The position numbers and the translations under genes were made by a program. A DNA stretch of 64,000 nt, taken from Bordetella sp. LUAb4 (GTDB lineage: Bacteria; Pseudomonadota; Gammaproteobacteria; Burkholderiales; Burkholderiaceae_B). Location of the stretch: the NCBI RefSeq assembly GCF_021325795.1, contig NZ_JAHPZX010000006.1, positions 62,001 to 126,000 of the forward strand. Direction: 5' to 3'. Under the pieces are notes generated by a model. It worked only from the letters and a program-made list of their open reading frames with translations, did no database searches and was not told where the DNA came from. Positions 9,000 through 18,644 of this stretch are shown here, piece after piece. Position 1 is the first letter of the stretch, and each line of letters begins with the position of its first letter.

Positions 9000-10490
9000 C
9001 TACCTCCTGGCGCCCAGCAAGCCGCCCGGCTCGCGCGGGTAGGTCAAGGTGAAGCGGACCCGGCCCGAAGTGTCGTCCCCCTTGCCGTCCACCTTGCCGT
9101 CCCCCTTGCCATTCAACATGCCGTCCTCGGCGCCATCCACGCACTCCGCCGTGGCGCTACCGCCGTGCAGCACCATGATGGCGCGCACGATGGACAGGCC
9201 CAACCCACTGGCATCGGAGTCCGCGCTGCGCGATACGTCGGCGCGGTAGAAGCGGTCGAAGAGCTTGTGCAAACGTTCGGACTCGATGTACGGCCCCACG
9301 TTTTCCACATGCACCATCACGAAGTCCGGCCCTTCCTGCGCACTCAAGGTCACGACACTGTCGGCATCCGCGTAGCGCACGGCGTTGGCCACCAGATTAC
9401 CCAGGGCACGCCGGAACAGGATGGGGTCGGCCTGCACGCTGCCTTGCGCGCGCGACGCCAGGCGTATGCCCCGCTCCTCCGCCAGCCCTTCGAAATACTC
9501 GGTGATGCGCTCGAACTCCACCGACAGATCCAGCGGCGCATAATCCAAGGCCGATTGGGCATTGTCCGCGCGCGCCAGGAACAGGATATTCTCGACCAGG
9601 CGCGCGATACGTTCCAGTTCCTCGACACTGGACGCCAGCACGACCTCATATTCCTGCGGGCTGCGCCGCTGGCACAAGGCCACCTGGCAGTTGCCCAGCA
9701 AGGCGCCGATCGGCGTGCGGATCTCGTGTGCCAGGTCGGCCGAAAACTGCGCCAGCCGCTCATACCCATCCGCCAGGCGATCGAGCATTTCGTTGAATGA
9801 CGCGGTGACTTCACGCAACTCATGCGGCGTGTCCCGTATGCTCAGACGCCGATCCAGACTGCCCGGCGTAATGCCCGCCGCCTGCGCCGCCAGATTTCGC
9901 AGGGGCCGCAAGCCGCGCCGCAACGCCACGTAGCCCAACACCGCGATGGACAGGAAGGCCACCAGCACGGACAGCGCGATCTGCGCCCGGTACTGGCGCA
10001 ACATGCGCGTCTCGCCCAGCATCACATGCCCGGCGATCACCTCCAGCGCGGCGCCGTCGGCCGTACCCGTCATGGCCGCGACCCAGCGCACGGGCACGTC
10101 CAGCGCGCTCTGCTGCCCGTGCACGGCTGCCGTGGTCAAGTCTTCCCGCAGCGGCACCGGTGCCAGGTCGGGTAGCGCCAGCTTGCCCGGATTGACGTTC
10201 ACCAGAGGTGCCTGACCCGGTTGGCGAAACACCAGAATGTCCTGTTCGTTGCCCAGCATGTTCTCGAACAACTGCGGCCGCGCGCGGATGTCGTCCAGCC
10301 TCAGCGTCTGTTGCATCAGCGAGCGGTAGCGGTCGACCCGCCCGACCAGGCCGACATCGCTGCGCGCGATCATGTTCGCTTCCATCGACATGTACAGGTA
10401 CAGGCCCACCACGCTGACCACCACGGCGGCCAGCAGGGCGAACAGCAACGCCGTGCGCAGCGTCAGGGAGCGGGAGCGCTTTCGGCGCAT
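9000..10490 (-). CDS. Heavy-metal/stress sensor histidine kinase, CusS/HprS-like
   Basis: Two membrane segments (about residues 13-33 and 165-187) flank a periplasmic sensor loop. A HAMP-like linker, the H-box [16 protein letters not shown], the N-box [10 protein letters not shown] and the G-box [12 protein letters not shown] follow. The start at 10490 gives a 28-bp overlap with the response-regulator gene, typical of coupled pairs. The tail contains an unusual repeat-like insertion [14 protein letters not shown] just before the last beta strand of the catalytic domain. The ligand may be copper or oxidative (HOCl-type) stress, judged by its regulator and the divergent genes. Confidence 0.92.
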   Translation of the reverse strand: MRRKRSRSLTLRTALLFALLAAVVVSVVGLYLYMSMEANMIARSDVGLVGRVDRYRSLMQQTLRLDDIRARPQLFENMLGNEQDILVFRQPGQAPLVNVNPGKLALPDLAPVPLREDLTTAAVHGQQSALDVPVRWVAAMTGTADGAALEVIAGHVMLGETRMLRQYRAQIALSVLVAFLSIAVLGYVALRRGLRPLRNLAAQAAGITPGSLDRRLSIRDTPHELREVTASFNEMLDRLADGYERLAQFSADLAHEIRTPIGALLGNCQVALCQRRSPQEYEVVLASSVEELERIARLVENILFLARADNAQSALDYAPLDLSVEFERITEYFEGLAEERGIRLASRAQGSVQADPILFRRALGNLVANAVRYADADSVVTLSAQEGPDFVMVHVENVGPYIESERLHKLFDRFYRADVSRSADSDASGLGLSIVRAIMVLHGGSATAECVDGAEDGMLNGKGDGKVDGKGDDTSGRVRFTLTYPREPGGLLGARR

Positions 10491-11158
10491 TCGCGCACCT
10501 CGCAGACGTAACCCATGCCACGCACGGTATGAATGAGCTTGGGCTCGAAGGGCCGGTCGACCTTGGCGCGCAAGCGCTTGATGGCGACATCGACCACGTT
10601 GGTGTCGCTGTCGAAGTTCATGTCCCACACTTGCGAAGCGATCAAGGTGCGCGACAGCACCTCGCCTTCGCGCCGCACCAGCAGATGCAGCAAGGTGAAT
10701 TCCTTATTTGTCAGCGCGATCGTGCTGCTCATACGCGTGACGCGGCGCCTGAGCACGTCGATATGCAGATCGGCCAGGCGCAGTTGATCCGCTTCGCGCA
10801 CGACACCCCGGCGCAGCAAGGTGCGGATGCGCAGGACCAGTTCGGTAAATGAAAACGGCTTGACCAGGTAGTCGTCGGCACCCAGCTCCAGGCCCTGGAT
10901 ACGATCCTGCAGCTGGTCACGGGCAGTGAGAAACAATACCGGCACGTCCTGCCGCGCCCGCAAGGCCTGCATGACCTGCCAGCCGTTCATGCCGGGCAGC
11001 ATGACGTCCAGTATCACCAGGTCATAGGTGGTCTCCGTGGCCAGGTGCAGGCCATCGGCGCCATTGCGCGTCCAGTCGACGGCATAGCCCGATTCGCCCA
11101 GACCTTTTTTCAGGTATTCCCCGGTCTTTGCATCATCCTCGACCACCAATATCCGCAC
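10463..11158 (-). CDS. OmpR/CusR-family response regulator
   Basis: 231 aa. The receiver domain has the acidic pair ED at residues 8-9, the phospho-acceptor Asp51 in [15 protein letters not shown] and Lys in LVKPFSF. The C-terminal winged helix ends in [12 protein letters not shown]. Its closest well-known relatives are CusR/CopR/HprR. A perfect CusR-type palindrome sits 54 bp upstream of its start (11212-11227), consistent with autoregulation and control of the divergent operon. Confidence 0.95.
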   Translation of the reverse strand: MRILVVEDDAKTGEYLKKGLGESGYAVDWTRNGADGLHLATETTYDLVILDVMLPGMNGWQVMQALRARQDVPVLFLTARDQLQDRIQGLELGADDYLVKPFSFTELVLRIRTLLRRGVVREADQLRLADLHIDVLRRRVTRMSSTIALTNKEFTLLHLLVRREGEVLSRTLIASQVWDMNFDSDTNVVDVAIKRLRAKVDRPFEPKLIHTVRGMGYVCEVRECAESAPAP

Positions 11159-11211
11159 GCGTCACCTCTGTCTCTGATGCTGCATTTTATCGATCCGGCG
11201 CCTGGCGCTTC

Positions 11212-11227
11212 ATGACATTTTTGTCAT
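11212..11227. promoter_or_regulatory. CusR/HprR-type operator
   Basis: ATGACATTTTTGTCAT: perfect 6-bp half-sites (ATGACA / TGTCAT) around a 4-bp spacer. This matches the known CusR/CopR box layout. It lies between the two-component system and the divergent redox operon, so one site could serve both. Confidence 0.75.
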
Positions 11228-11380
11228 CCACAGGTCATGCTGGCGTCCCCCGTCCGGGAGGATGATCAACCCAGCTGTTCCCGACCTCATGGACTTTTCG
11301 GCCCTTCTGAACCTCAGCCCTGTGGCCCTCAGTCATCTCAAATTCAGTCGTCTCAGACAGACTCCGTGGAGATCAATGCG

Positions 11381-12004
11381 ATGAAATTTTTCCAGATTCG
11401 AGCCCTTGCCGCCAGCGTACTCCTGGCCGGCGGATTGGCCGCGGCGCATGCGCAACCGGCGCAACCCGCCCGCACGGCAGTACGTGGCACGATAGACCAG
11501 GTCAGCGCCACCTCGCTGGAAGTCACTGCCCGTAACGGCACGAAATCGACGATCACGCTGCCGGCCGATGTGCGCGTGGCCGCGGTGTCCATCGCCAAAC
11601 TCAGCGACATCAAGCCCGACAGCTACGTCGGCACCGCCGCCGTGCCGCAACCCGACGGCACGCTGAAAGCCCTGGAAGTCCACGTCTTCGCGGCTTCGCT
11701 GCGCGGCATGGGTGAAGGCTTCCGTCCCTGGGAAGGCGCCGACGGCAAGAAGGGCAGCATGACCAATGGAACCGTGGGCAGCGTGGTGACGACCAGCGGC
11801 ACCACCATGAAAGTGAAATACAAGGAAGGAGAGAAGACGGTCGTGGTGCCGCCGGATGTACCGGTGGTCTACCTGGAGCCGGGTGACGCCAGCTTGATGA
11901 AGACCGGCGCGCCGGCGCTGGTCTTCGCGCAAAAGGGCGAAGGCGGCGCGTTGACGGCCTTGAACGTCATCATCGGCAAGGACGGCACCATACCGCCGAT
12001 GTAA
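11381..12004 (+). CDS. Periplasmic protein with repeated beta-domain (DUF5666-like)
   Basis: 207 aa with a clear Sec signal peptide (cleavage near AAAHA/QP, residue 24-25). The mature part has two similar beta-rich segments, VRGTIDQVSATSLEVTARNG and GTVGSVVTTSGTTMKVKYKEG, each pairing a G-x-V/I motif with a later V-x-V strand. This resembles DUF5666-type domains. The start is set by GGAG at 11368-11371. First gene downstream of the CusR-type operator, so probably stress-induced with the cytochrome and molybdoenzyme that follow. Function unknown. Confidence 0.75.
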   Translation: MKFFQIRALAASVLLAGGLAAAHAQPAQPARTAVRGTIDQVSATSLEVTARNGTKSTITLPADVRVAAVSIAKLSDIKPDSYVGTAAVPQPDGTLKALEVHVFAASLRGMGEGFRPWEGADGKKGSMTNGTVGSVVTTSGTTMKVKYKEGEKTVVVPPDVPVVYLEPGDASLMKTGAPALVFAQKGEGGALTALNVIIGKDGTIPPM

Positions 12005-12012
12005 GCCCCGGG

Positions 12013-12037
12013 GGGAGAGGCATCCGATGCCTCTCCC
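12013..12037 (+). terminator. Stem-loop between periplasmic protein and cytochrome genes
   Basis: GGGAGAGGCA / TGCCTCTCCC, a 10-bp stem with loop TCCGA, just after the upstream stop codon. There is no T-run, so it may stabilise the upstream message or attenuate rather than terminate. Confidence 0.45.
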
Positions 12038-12088
12038 GGCCACCCACATCAAACGACCGGCTCCGCTGGTGCCGTTCAGGACATCCGC

Positions 12089-12739
12089 TTGAATACTTCC
12101 CACTCCCCCCATCCACCGCCCCGCGTGCGGGTCCATACGCTGCCGGTGCGCCTGACGCATTGGCTGAACGTCTACGCCATGGCCTGCATGTTCATGAGCG
12201 GCTGGGCCATCTACAACGCCTCGCCCATTTTCGGTTTCACTTTTCCAGCGTGGGCGACCCTGGGGGGCTGGCTGGGCGCGGCCACCATCTGGCATTTCGC
12301 GGTGATGTGGCTGCTGGTGGCCAATGGGCTGGTCTACCTGCTGGCCGGAATATTCAACGGCCATTTGCGGCGCGACCTGTTGAACGTCAGCGTAGCGGAT
12401 ATCCGCCATGATCTGGCCGCTGCCCTGCGCATGCGGCTGGGCCATCGCATAGGACAGTACAACGCCGTGCAGAAGGCGATGTATCTGGGCGTTCTGCTGC
12501 TGGGCCTGCTGCTCGTGCTGTCGGGGCTGGCGATATGGAAGCCGGTGCAATTACAGGCGCTGACCGCGCTGTTCGGCGGTTTCGCGGCGGCCCGCGTGGT
12601 GCACTTCCTGGCGATGGCGGGCATCGGCCTGTTCGTGGTCGTGCATCTCGTGATGGTGCTGCTGGTGCCGCGCACGCTACCGCCCATGATCACGGGGCGA
12701 GCATCGCGGCACCTGGCCGGGGAGCGTCACGATGCCTGA
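12089..12739 (+). CDS. Cytochrome b561/Ni-Fe hydrogenase-type membrane cytochrome b
   Basis: About 216 aa with four predicted membrane helices and helix-borne His residues (RLTHWLNVYAMACMFMSGWA, IWHFAVMWLLV, VVHFLAMAGIGLFVVVHLVM), as in diheme b561-type cytochromes. A TTG at 12089 is the likely start (AGGA upstream); no closer ATG fits. Its end overlaps the molybdoenzyme gene by 8 bp. Inferred role: quinol-linked electron donor to, or acceptor from, the periplasmic molybdoenzyme. Confidence 0.85.
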   Translation: MNTSHSPHPPPRVRVHTLPVRLTHWLNVYAMACMFMSGWAIYNASPIFGFTFPAWATLGGWLGAATIWHFAVMWLLVANGLVYLLAGIFNGHLRRDLLNVSVADIRHDLAAALRMRLGHRIGQYNAVQKAMYLGVLLLGLLLVLSGLAIWKPVQLQALTALFGGFAAARVVHFLAMAGIGLFVVVHLVMVLLVPRTLPPMITGRASRHLAGERHDA

Positions 12740-13493
12740 ACGCAAGACCTCCAAGCTGGTCCTGGAACCGGCGCAGCGCACCGCGCTGGTCAACACCCAG
12801 CGGCGCTTGTTGCTGCGCGGCGGCTTGAGCCTGGGCGGCCTGGCCATGTTGTCCGGCTGCAATCTGCAGGACGGCGACACCTTCGACAAGGTGCTGTGGG
12901 CCATGTCCCGCTGGAACGACAAGGTGCAGGCCTGGTTGTTCAACGACAACAAGCTGGCGCCTACCTATAGCGCCAGCGACATCACCAAGCCCTTCCCCTT
13001 CAACGCTTTTTATCCTGAATACAACGTGCCGGAGATCGATCTGTCCGATTACCAGCTCGACGTGTCGGGCATGGTGGCGGACAAGAAGCCCTGGACCTTG
13101 GAGCACCTGCGCCGCCTGCCCCAGGCCAGCCAGATCACGCGGCTTATCTGCATCGAAGGCTGGAGCGCCGTCGGGCAATGGGGCGGCGTGCCCCTGAAGA
13201 CTTTCCTGCAGCATATCGGCGCGGACTTGAACGCGCGCTATGTGGGATTCAAGTGCGCCGACCGTTATTACTCCAGCATCGACATGGCAACCGCGTTGCA
13301 TCCGCAGACCATCCTGGCGCTGGATTTCGGTGGCGAAGCCTTGCCGCCCGATTTCGGCAACCCGCTGCGCCTGCGGGTGCCGACCAAGCTTGGGTTCAAG
13401 AACCCCAAGCACATCATGGCGATCTTCGTGACCAACACCTATCCCGGGGGATATTGGGAAGACCAGGGCTATAACTGGTTCAGCGGGATCTGA
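12732..13493 (+). CDS. Molybdopterin-dependent oxidoreductase, sulfite oxidase/MsrP superfamily
   Basis: 253 aa. The molybdenum-ligand Cys is in LICIEGWSAVGQWGGVPL (about residue 139), and the fold ends with IFVTNTYPGGYWEDQGYNWFSG. The N-terminus has twin arginines followed by a hydrophobic stretch (RRLLLRGGLSLGGLAMLSGC), a Tat-type signal that may end in a lipobox Cys. It overlaps the cytochrome b gene, so the two very probably form one complex. The gene order resembles MsrPQ, but the membrane partner is a b561-type protein rather than MsrQ. Substrate unknown: sulfite, methionine sulfoxide or other. Confidence 0.88.
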   Translation: MPERKTSKLVLEPAQRTALVNTQRRLLLRGGLSLGGLAMLSGCNLQDGDTFDKVLWAMSRWNDKVQAWLFNDNKLAPTYSASDITKPFPFNAFYPEYNVPEIDLSDYQLDVSGMVADKKPWTLEHLRRLPQASQITRLICIEGWSAVGQWGGVPLKTFLQHIGADLNARYVGFKCADRYYSSIDMATALHPQTILALDFGGEALPPDFGNPLRLRVPTKLGFKNPKHIMAIFVTNTYPGGYWEDQGYNWFSGI

Positions 13494-13506
13494 GCGGGTC
13501 GCACCT

Positions 13507-14565
13507 TCAAACCGTCAGGACGGCGCGGCCCACGACCTTGCCAGCCACCAGCGATGCCAGCACCGCGTCGGCCTGGTCCAGGGGATAGCGATGCACGGGT
13601 ATGGGCTTGACCTTGCCCTCGCGCACCAGCGCCATCAACTCACGCAGCTCCTGCAGATTACCCACATAGCTGCCGATGATGGAGATGGCCTTCATGGGGA
13701 TCAGCGCCAACGGCCAGGTCGAGCCGCCGCCGAACAAGCCCACGATGACCAGCTTGCCGCCCTTGATCAGCGCATCGAAGGCGGCGCCCGCCGTGGCGGG
13801 GGCCCCCACCAGGTCGACGGCCGCCTGCAAGGGCTTGCCGCCGTTGGCCTTGATGATCTGCTGTGCGGCATCGGGCGCGGCGCCGTCAATGGCGGCCAGC
13901 GCGCCCGCGGCCAGCGCCGCCGCGCGCTTGGCGGGATCGATGTCCACCACGATGGCACCCTTGCCGCCCAAGGCATGCAGGATCTCCACCGCCATCAGGC
14001 CCAGGCCGCCGGCGCCGAAGATGGCGACGGCGTGCTCGCGATAGATTTCCGGGCCAATCTGGCGCAAGGCCGAATAGGTCGTCAGGCCCGAGCAGGCGTA
14101 AGGCGCGACCGTGGCGGGATCCAGGTCCCCAATGTCGATCAGGTAGCGCGCATCGGGCACCCGCAGATATTCCGCGTAGCCGCCCGGCCGATAGACACCG
14201 AGAGACTGTGGCGCCGCGCAATGATTCTCGCGTCCGCTCGCGCAGGCGGGGCAGTCGCCGCAACCGATCCAGGGATAGACCAGATAGTTGCGGCCGGCTT
14301 CCACACCCTTGGCCAGCGGACCCATTTCGTGTATCGCACCGACCGTCTCATGCCCCAGCGTCAAGGGCAGCTTGACGCCGCGATCCTTGAGCGACAAGCG
14401 CTTGCCTTGCCCCAGGTCATAGCCGCCCTCCCACAAATGGATGTCACTGTGGCACACCCCCGCCGCCCGCACCCGCAGCAGCACCTCGGCGCCCTGCACT
14501 TCTGGCATGGCCTGCTCGAGCAACTGCAAGGGTTGGTGGAAGTCGACGACGCAATAGCATTTCAT
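13507..14565 (-). CDS. Zinc-dependent alcohol dehydrogenase (MDR family)
   Basis: 352 aa. The catalytic-zinc region GVCHSDIHLWEG and GHE (LTLGHETVG), the structural-zinc Cys cluster GCGDCPACASGRENHC, and the NAD(P) motif FGAGGLGL are all present. The start at 14565 follows GGAGAG. It is the last gene of a minus-strand operon behind an FAD-dependent amine/amino-acid oxidase and an ABC importer. It could oxidise or reduce the aldehyde/alcohol produced by that oxidase. It converges on the molybdoenzyme gene with a 13-bp gap. Confidence 0.93.
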   Translation of the reverse strand: MKCYCVVDFHQPLQLLEQAMPEVQGAEVLLRVRAAGVCHSDIHLWEGGYDLGQGKRLSLKDRGVKLPLTLGHETVGAIHEMGPLAKGVEAGRNYLVYPWIGCGDCPACASGRENHCAAPQSLGVYRPGGYAEYLRVPDARYLIDIGDLDPATVAPYACSGLTTYSALRQIGPEIYREHAVAIFGAGGLGLMAVEILHALGGKGAIVVDIDPAKRAAALAAGALAAIDGAAPDAAQQIIKANGGKPLQAAVDLVGAPATAGAAFDALIKGGKLVIVGLFGGGSTWPLALIPMKAISIIGSYVGNLQELRELMALVREGKVKPIPVHRYPLDQADAVLASLVAGKVVGRAVLTV

Positions 14566-14645
14566 GGCATGTCTCTCCGTTCTTGTTGTCAGCACCAGAA
14601 GGATGGTTCGCGCTGGAAAGGATACGCCAGAAACTGCCCCGCCGC

Positions 14646-15953
14646 TTATCGCTCCACGCCCGCGATACGGCGCTGGTACGCGATGGCGCCCCGCACCGCC
14701 AGTCCGCGCAAGGGCTCGGGAGGCAGCCAGCTGGGCCGCTCGAAACCCAGGGCGTCGGCCAGTTGGGGCGACTGCTGGCCGCAGGCCATCTCTCCCAGCA
14801 ATTTGCCGAACACACTGCCTTTGAGCATGCCAGCCCCATTGCACCCGATCGAGATATATAAATCAGGCGCGGCTTGCCCAAAGTACAGAGCACCGTTACG
14901 CGTCAGCGCCGTGACGCCGCCCCAGATCAGCGGCAAGGCATGCGAGCGCATATCCGGATAGCGCATTCGATAACATGCCTGCAGGTCGGCGCGAATCTTC
15001 TCCAGGGACGCTTCACGTTCATAGGAATAGCCGCTGCGCACCATGAAGCGTTTGCATGCGGCCTTACGCAAGGTGGTACCCAGACGTTGCGCCGGGATGA
15101 CGCCCCACTCGTCTGCCTTGCCCAGCTTCTCCAGGCTTTCCGCGTCCAGTTCGTCCGTCAGGGCGGCATAGGTGTAGATGGTGAACACGCGATCGCGCGC
15201 GAAGCCCAATTTGCGGGCAAAACCGTTGTTGGTCACGATCACGCGATCGGCGCACAGCTCCCCTGCACCCGTGCGTATTTTCCAGGGCTTGCCAGCATGC
15301 AAGGCGTCGACCGCCATCCCCTCCCACAACACCACATTCTTCGGCAAGGCCTGCGCCAGGCCACGCACCAGGGCGGCGGGATTGACGAAGACATTGTTGT
15401 CGGAGTGATAGCCGTACTGGTAATGGGACGTGCCCAAGGCTGCGAACAACGCGTCCTGGTCATACTCCCTGTACGCCACGCCCCATTCGTCGTAGTTACG
15501 CAAGGCCGCGCGCAGTTTTTCCCTGCCGTCCGGCGTGGCCGCCGCATGGAATTTTCCAACCGGGTTCCAGCCGCATTCGATGCCATGTGCGTCGGTCAGG
15601 CCATTGAGCCAGGCCAGGCCCTCCTTGTACAGCGCGATCTGCTTGCGGGCGACATCGATCGGGCTGCCATGCCCGGACATGCCGGTGTTATGCGGCAGAT
15701 TGATCAGAAACCCCGAGTTGCGGGCCGACGAGCCCTCCCCCACGGTCGCCGCGTCGATCAGCAGTACGGCATCATCCGGCTCGATTTCGGCGATCCTGCG
15801 CGCGGCGGCCATGCCCGTCACGCCCGCGCCGATGACGATCGTGCGGAAATGCGTTTCCTTGGGCATCTCCGTGCGCGGCACGCGGGCGGGCAATAGCGCA
15901 TTCCAGCCCGACCCGGCCTGATAGGTGGGATATTTCATCGTTTTGCTCATCAT
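14646..15953 (-). CDS. FAD-dependent oxidoreductase, DAO/PuuB-like
   Basis: 435 aa. The FAD-binding Rossmann motif TIVIGAGVTGMAAARRIAE starts at about residue 38, followed by the NSGFLINLPHN segment. The C-terminal FAD contact is in ISIGCNGAGMLKGSVFGKLL. It looks like gamma-glutamylputrescine oxidase-type and other DadA-family enzymes, which deaminate amines or amino acids to aldehydes or keto acids. It is clustered with an ABC importer of the taurine/nitrate class and an alcohol dehydrogenase. This suggests uptake and oxidation of a small amine; the substrate is not known. Confidence 0.88.
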   Translation of the reverse strand: MMSKTMKYPTYQAGSGWNALLPARVPRTEMPKETHFRTIVIGAGVTGMAAARRIAEIEPDDAVLLIDAATVGEGSSARNSGFLINLPHNTGMSGHGSPIDVARKQIALYKEGLAWLNGLTDAHGIECGWNPVGKFHAAATPDGREKLRAALRNYDEWGVAYREYDQDALFAALGTSHYQYGYHSDNNVFVNPAALVRGLAQALPKNVVLWEGMAVDALHAGKPWKIRTGAGELCADRVIVTNNGFARKLGFARDRVFTIYTYAALTDELDAESLEKLGKADEWGVIPAQRLGTTLRKAACKRFMVRSGYSYEREASLEKIRADLQACYRMRYPDMRSHALPLIWGGVTALTRNGALYFGQAAPDLYISIGCNGAGMLKGSVFGKLLGEMACGQQSPQLADALGFERPSWLPPEPLRGLAVRGAIAYQRRIAGVER

Positions 15954-15963
15954 CTTCTTCTCG

Positions 15964-16731
15964 TTATTTCCCGGCGCTTTGCATGCTGCGCATCACTTCG
16001 GACTGGACCGTGCCCCAGATGCGCGACTTCAACTCGTTGTAGCGGGGCGATAGCTGCACGTCCGCGTTGCGCGGCATGGGCAGATCGTTCTGGATATCGG
16101 TCACGACTCGGCCGGGGCGCGCGCTCATGATCAACATGCGGGACGACAGCAACAGCGCTTCGTCGATCGAGTGGGTAATGAAGACGATGGTCTTCCTGCT
16201 CTTCTCGTAGATCTGCAGGAGTTCATCCTGCAGCACCTGGCGCGTCATGGCATCCAGCGCGGCGAACGGCTCGTCGAGCAGAATGACATCGGGGTCATTC
16301 GCCAGTACCCGCGCGATCGAGACACGTTGGCGCATCCCACCCGACAAAGCGCCTGGAAACTTCCTTTCGAAGCCCTTCAAGCCCACCATTTCGATGTAAC
16401 GATGCGCGGTATCCAGACGCTCGGCTTTCGCGATCCCTCTCATCTTCAAGCCGAAGGCCACGTTCTCTTCCACCGTCAGCCAGGGAAACAGGGCATATTG
16501 CTGAAACACCATGCCGCAATGCGGATCGACATTGACCACCTGGCGCCCGTTCACGTCGATGCGTCCCGCCGTCGGCTGTTCAAAGCCGGCGATCAGGTTC
16601 AGCAAGGTTGATTTGCCGCAACCCGACGCGCCCAACAACACGACGAATTCGCCTTTCTGGATCTGGATATCGACGCACTGGAGCGCCTGGAATTCGCCGA
16701 AGTGCTTGGAAATACCCTGGATCGAAATCAT
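15964..16731 (-). CDS. ABC transporter ATP-binding protein (SsuB/TauB/NrtD family)
   Basis: Walker A GASGCGKST, signature ALSGGMRQR, Walker B VILLDEPF and the switch His in FITHSID are all present. The start at 16731 (MISIQGISKHF) has GGAG 8 nt upstream; an ATG at 16755 that overlaps the permease stop (ATGA) is also possible. It energises the adjacent permease and NMT1-type binding protein. Confidence 0.93.
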   Translation of the reverse strand: MISIQGISKHFGEFQALQCVDIQIQKGEFVVLLGASGCGKSTLLNLIAGFEQPTAGRIDVNGRQVVNVDPHCGMVFQQYALFPWLTVEENVAFGLKMRGIAKAERLDTAHRYIEMVGLKGFERKFPGALSGGMRQRVSIARVLANDPDVILLDEPFAALDAMTRQVLQDELLQIYEKSRKTIVFITHSIDEALLLSSRMLIMSARPGRVVTDIQNDLPMPRNADVQLSPRYNELKSRIWGTVQSEVMRSMQSAGK

Positions 16732-16751
16732 GTTTTGTTCTCCGTTCCGAT

Positions 16752-17516
16752 TCATTCGCGCCACCTCAGTACCCAACCCTCCAGCGCGCGGAAAACGAAG
16801 TCCATCAGCAAGACCGTGACGCTGATCAACATCATTCCCAGCACCACGATCTCGGTCTGGAAAAATTCCTTGCCATTCATGATCAGGAAGCCCAAGCCTT
16901 CGCGCGCGGCCACCAGCTCCGCCGAAATCACGCAAGTCCAGGACAGCCCCAGGATGACTTTCAGGCCGCTGAGAATCTGCGGCAGGCTGGCGGGCAGCAC
17001 CACTTCGCGCATTACCTGCCAGCGCGACGCGCCCAGGTTGCGGGCCGCGCGGATCAACAGGGGATCGACGCCACGCGTTGCTTCGATGACGTACACCAGC
17101 GCCGGCGCGAACGTACCCATGAAGACGATGCTGTACTTCTGCGTCTCGGTGATGCCAAACCACAGCAGCGAAAGCGGCACCCAGCTCATGGAAGGCAGCG
17201 GCCGCAGGAAGGACAGGATGGGATCGAAGATCGCCCGCGAAACCGACGACGTTCCGAGCACGATGCCCAGCGGAATGGCCACCAGGGTCGCGGCCAGGAA
17301 CCCCACCATGACCCGGCGCGCCGACGCCAGCACATTGGTCCACAGCGCACCGTCGCGCCACATCGTGCCGCCCTTCTCAAACACCGCGCTGGGCGGCGGC
17401 AGGAAGATGGGGTCGACCTTGCCCAGGCGGCAGACGGCTTCCCACAGCAACAGGAACGCCATTACGGAGGCTGCGCTGATCGTGACCAGCGCAGCGCGTG
17501 ACATTTTTCTTTTCAT
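16752..17516 (-). CDS. ABC transporter permease (SsuC/TauC family)
   Basis: 254 aa with about six membrane helices. It carries the EAA-type cytoplasmic loop EATRGVDPLLIRAARNLGAS that contacts the ATPase. It lies 17 nt after the binding-protein gene and touches the ATPase gene. Confidence 0.93.
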   Translation of the reverse strand: MKRKMSRAALVTISAASVMAFLLLWEAVCRLGKVDPIFLPPPSAVFEKGGTMWRDGALWTNVLASARRVMVGFLAATLVAIPLGIVLGTSSVSRAIFDPILSFLRPLPSMSWVPLSLLWFGITETQKYSIVFMGTFAPALVYVIEATRGVDPLLIRAARNLGASRWQVMREVVLPASLPQILSGLKVILGLSWTCVISAELVAAREGLGFLIMNGKEFFQTEIVVLGMMLISVTVLLMDFVFRALEGWVLRWRE

Positions 17517-17533
17517 CGCGCTGACTCCATCGC

Positions 17534-18529
17534 TCAGGCAAACGACGGGTCGATCCAGTCCTTCACGGACGGCGCACTGTCGATCTGCTTGTAGGCGACC
17601 AGCAATTCCGCCAGCTTCTGCAAGCCGTCGGGATAAACACCGGTCAGCAGTTCCTTCTGCTGCGCAGCCGCATACCAGTCCGCGCCCTTGACGGCGGCCA
17701 GCTGCTCCGGCAAGGGCAGATTGGTGAGCTTGGTCAATGCCGCGGCGGCCTGCTCCGGCTTTTCCCGCAGGACATCGCTACCCTTGTAGTAGCAGGCCAG
17801 ATAAGCCTTCACCAGGTCCGGATTCTTTTGCGCGAACGCGCGTCGCACCAGCAGCACGTCCGGCCCCGGGGTGACTTTGTGCGATTGATAGAGGCTGAAT
17901 TTCGTGTCATCCGCCAGCAGCGTGACGCCGGGTTCACGCAGGATGTTTTCGAAGTGCGGCGTCCACGCGGCCGCGGCATCGATTTGCCCGGTCTTGATGG
18001 CTGCCTGCAATTCAGGGCCGGGGATGTTCAATACCGTGGCGTCGTTGGGCTTGAATCCCGCCTGCTTCAGGACATCGAGGACCAGCACGTGGGTGCTGGC
18101 CGCGAAGGTCACGCCGATTTTTTTCCCTTTCAGGTCCTCGACGGACTTGATGCCGGGACGCACGGCTATCCCTTCGACCCGGCCGAAGCTTTCCGGGATA
18201 CCGATGATGGCGAACTGCTTGGCGCCACGGGACATCAGGGCCAGCGCCGAAACGATGCCCGCGCAGCCGATATCCACATCGCCGGACATGAAGGCGCTCA
18301 TGCGCGCCGACGAGGTGGCAAAGCCCTGCCAGGTCTGCTCGATGCCGGCTTCCTTGTAGTAGCCCAGGCTATCGGCCAGATACGCTGGGTAATGGCCCAG
18401 CCAGGGCGAGCCGCCGTACACCACATTGCGAGTCGCAGGGGCGTCTGCGGCTCGCACCCATGATGGGAATGCGACCAGGCTGGCGCTGGCCAGCATGCCT
18501 TGAGCGAACGTTCTACGTGTCATCTTCAT
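17534..18529 (-). CDS. NMT1/SsuA-like ABC substrate-binding protein
   Basis: About 331 aa. The Tat-type N-terminus TRRTFAQGMLASASLVAF ends at AADA. The mature part contains the family pattern YGGSPWLGHYPAYLADSLG and an FMSGDVDIG segment. This class binds sulfonates, nitrate, bicarbonate, thiamine precursors or amines. The start at 18529 is chosen because AGGAG precedes it at suitable distance. Confidence 0.9.
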   Translation of the reverse strand: MKMTRRTFAQGMLASASLVAFPSWVRAADAPATRNVVYGGSPWLGHYPAYLADSLGYYKEAGIEQTWQGFATSSARMSAFMSGDVDIGCAGIVSALALMSRGAKQFAIIGIPESFGRVEGIAVRPGIKSVEDLKGKKIGVTFAASTHVLVLDVLKQAGFKPNDATVLNIPGPELQAAIKTGQIDAAAAWTPHFENILREPGVTLLADDTKFSLYQSHKVTPGPDVLLVRRAFAQKNPDLVKAYLACYYKGSDVLREKPEQAAAALTKLTNLPLPEQLAAVKGADWYAAAQQKELLTGVYPDGLQKLAELLVAYKQIDSAPSVKDWIDPSFA

Positions 18530-18644
18530 TGTTTTGTCTCCTCGATTCAAACGCGACCAGGACCTGTCAACACAGGAGCGCCTCGCGCTTGCCGTTACCG
18601 GCTTGCGTACTGATGCGAGGCATTTCCGTGCCAGCGAGCCCTGA

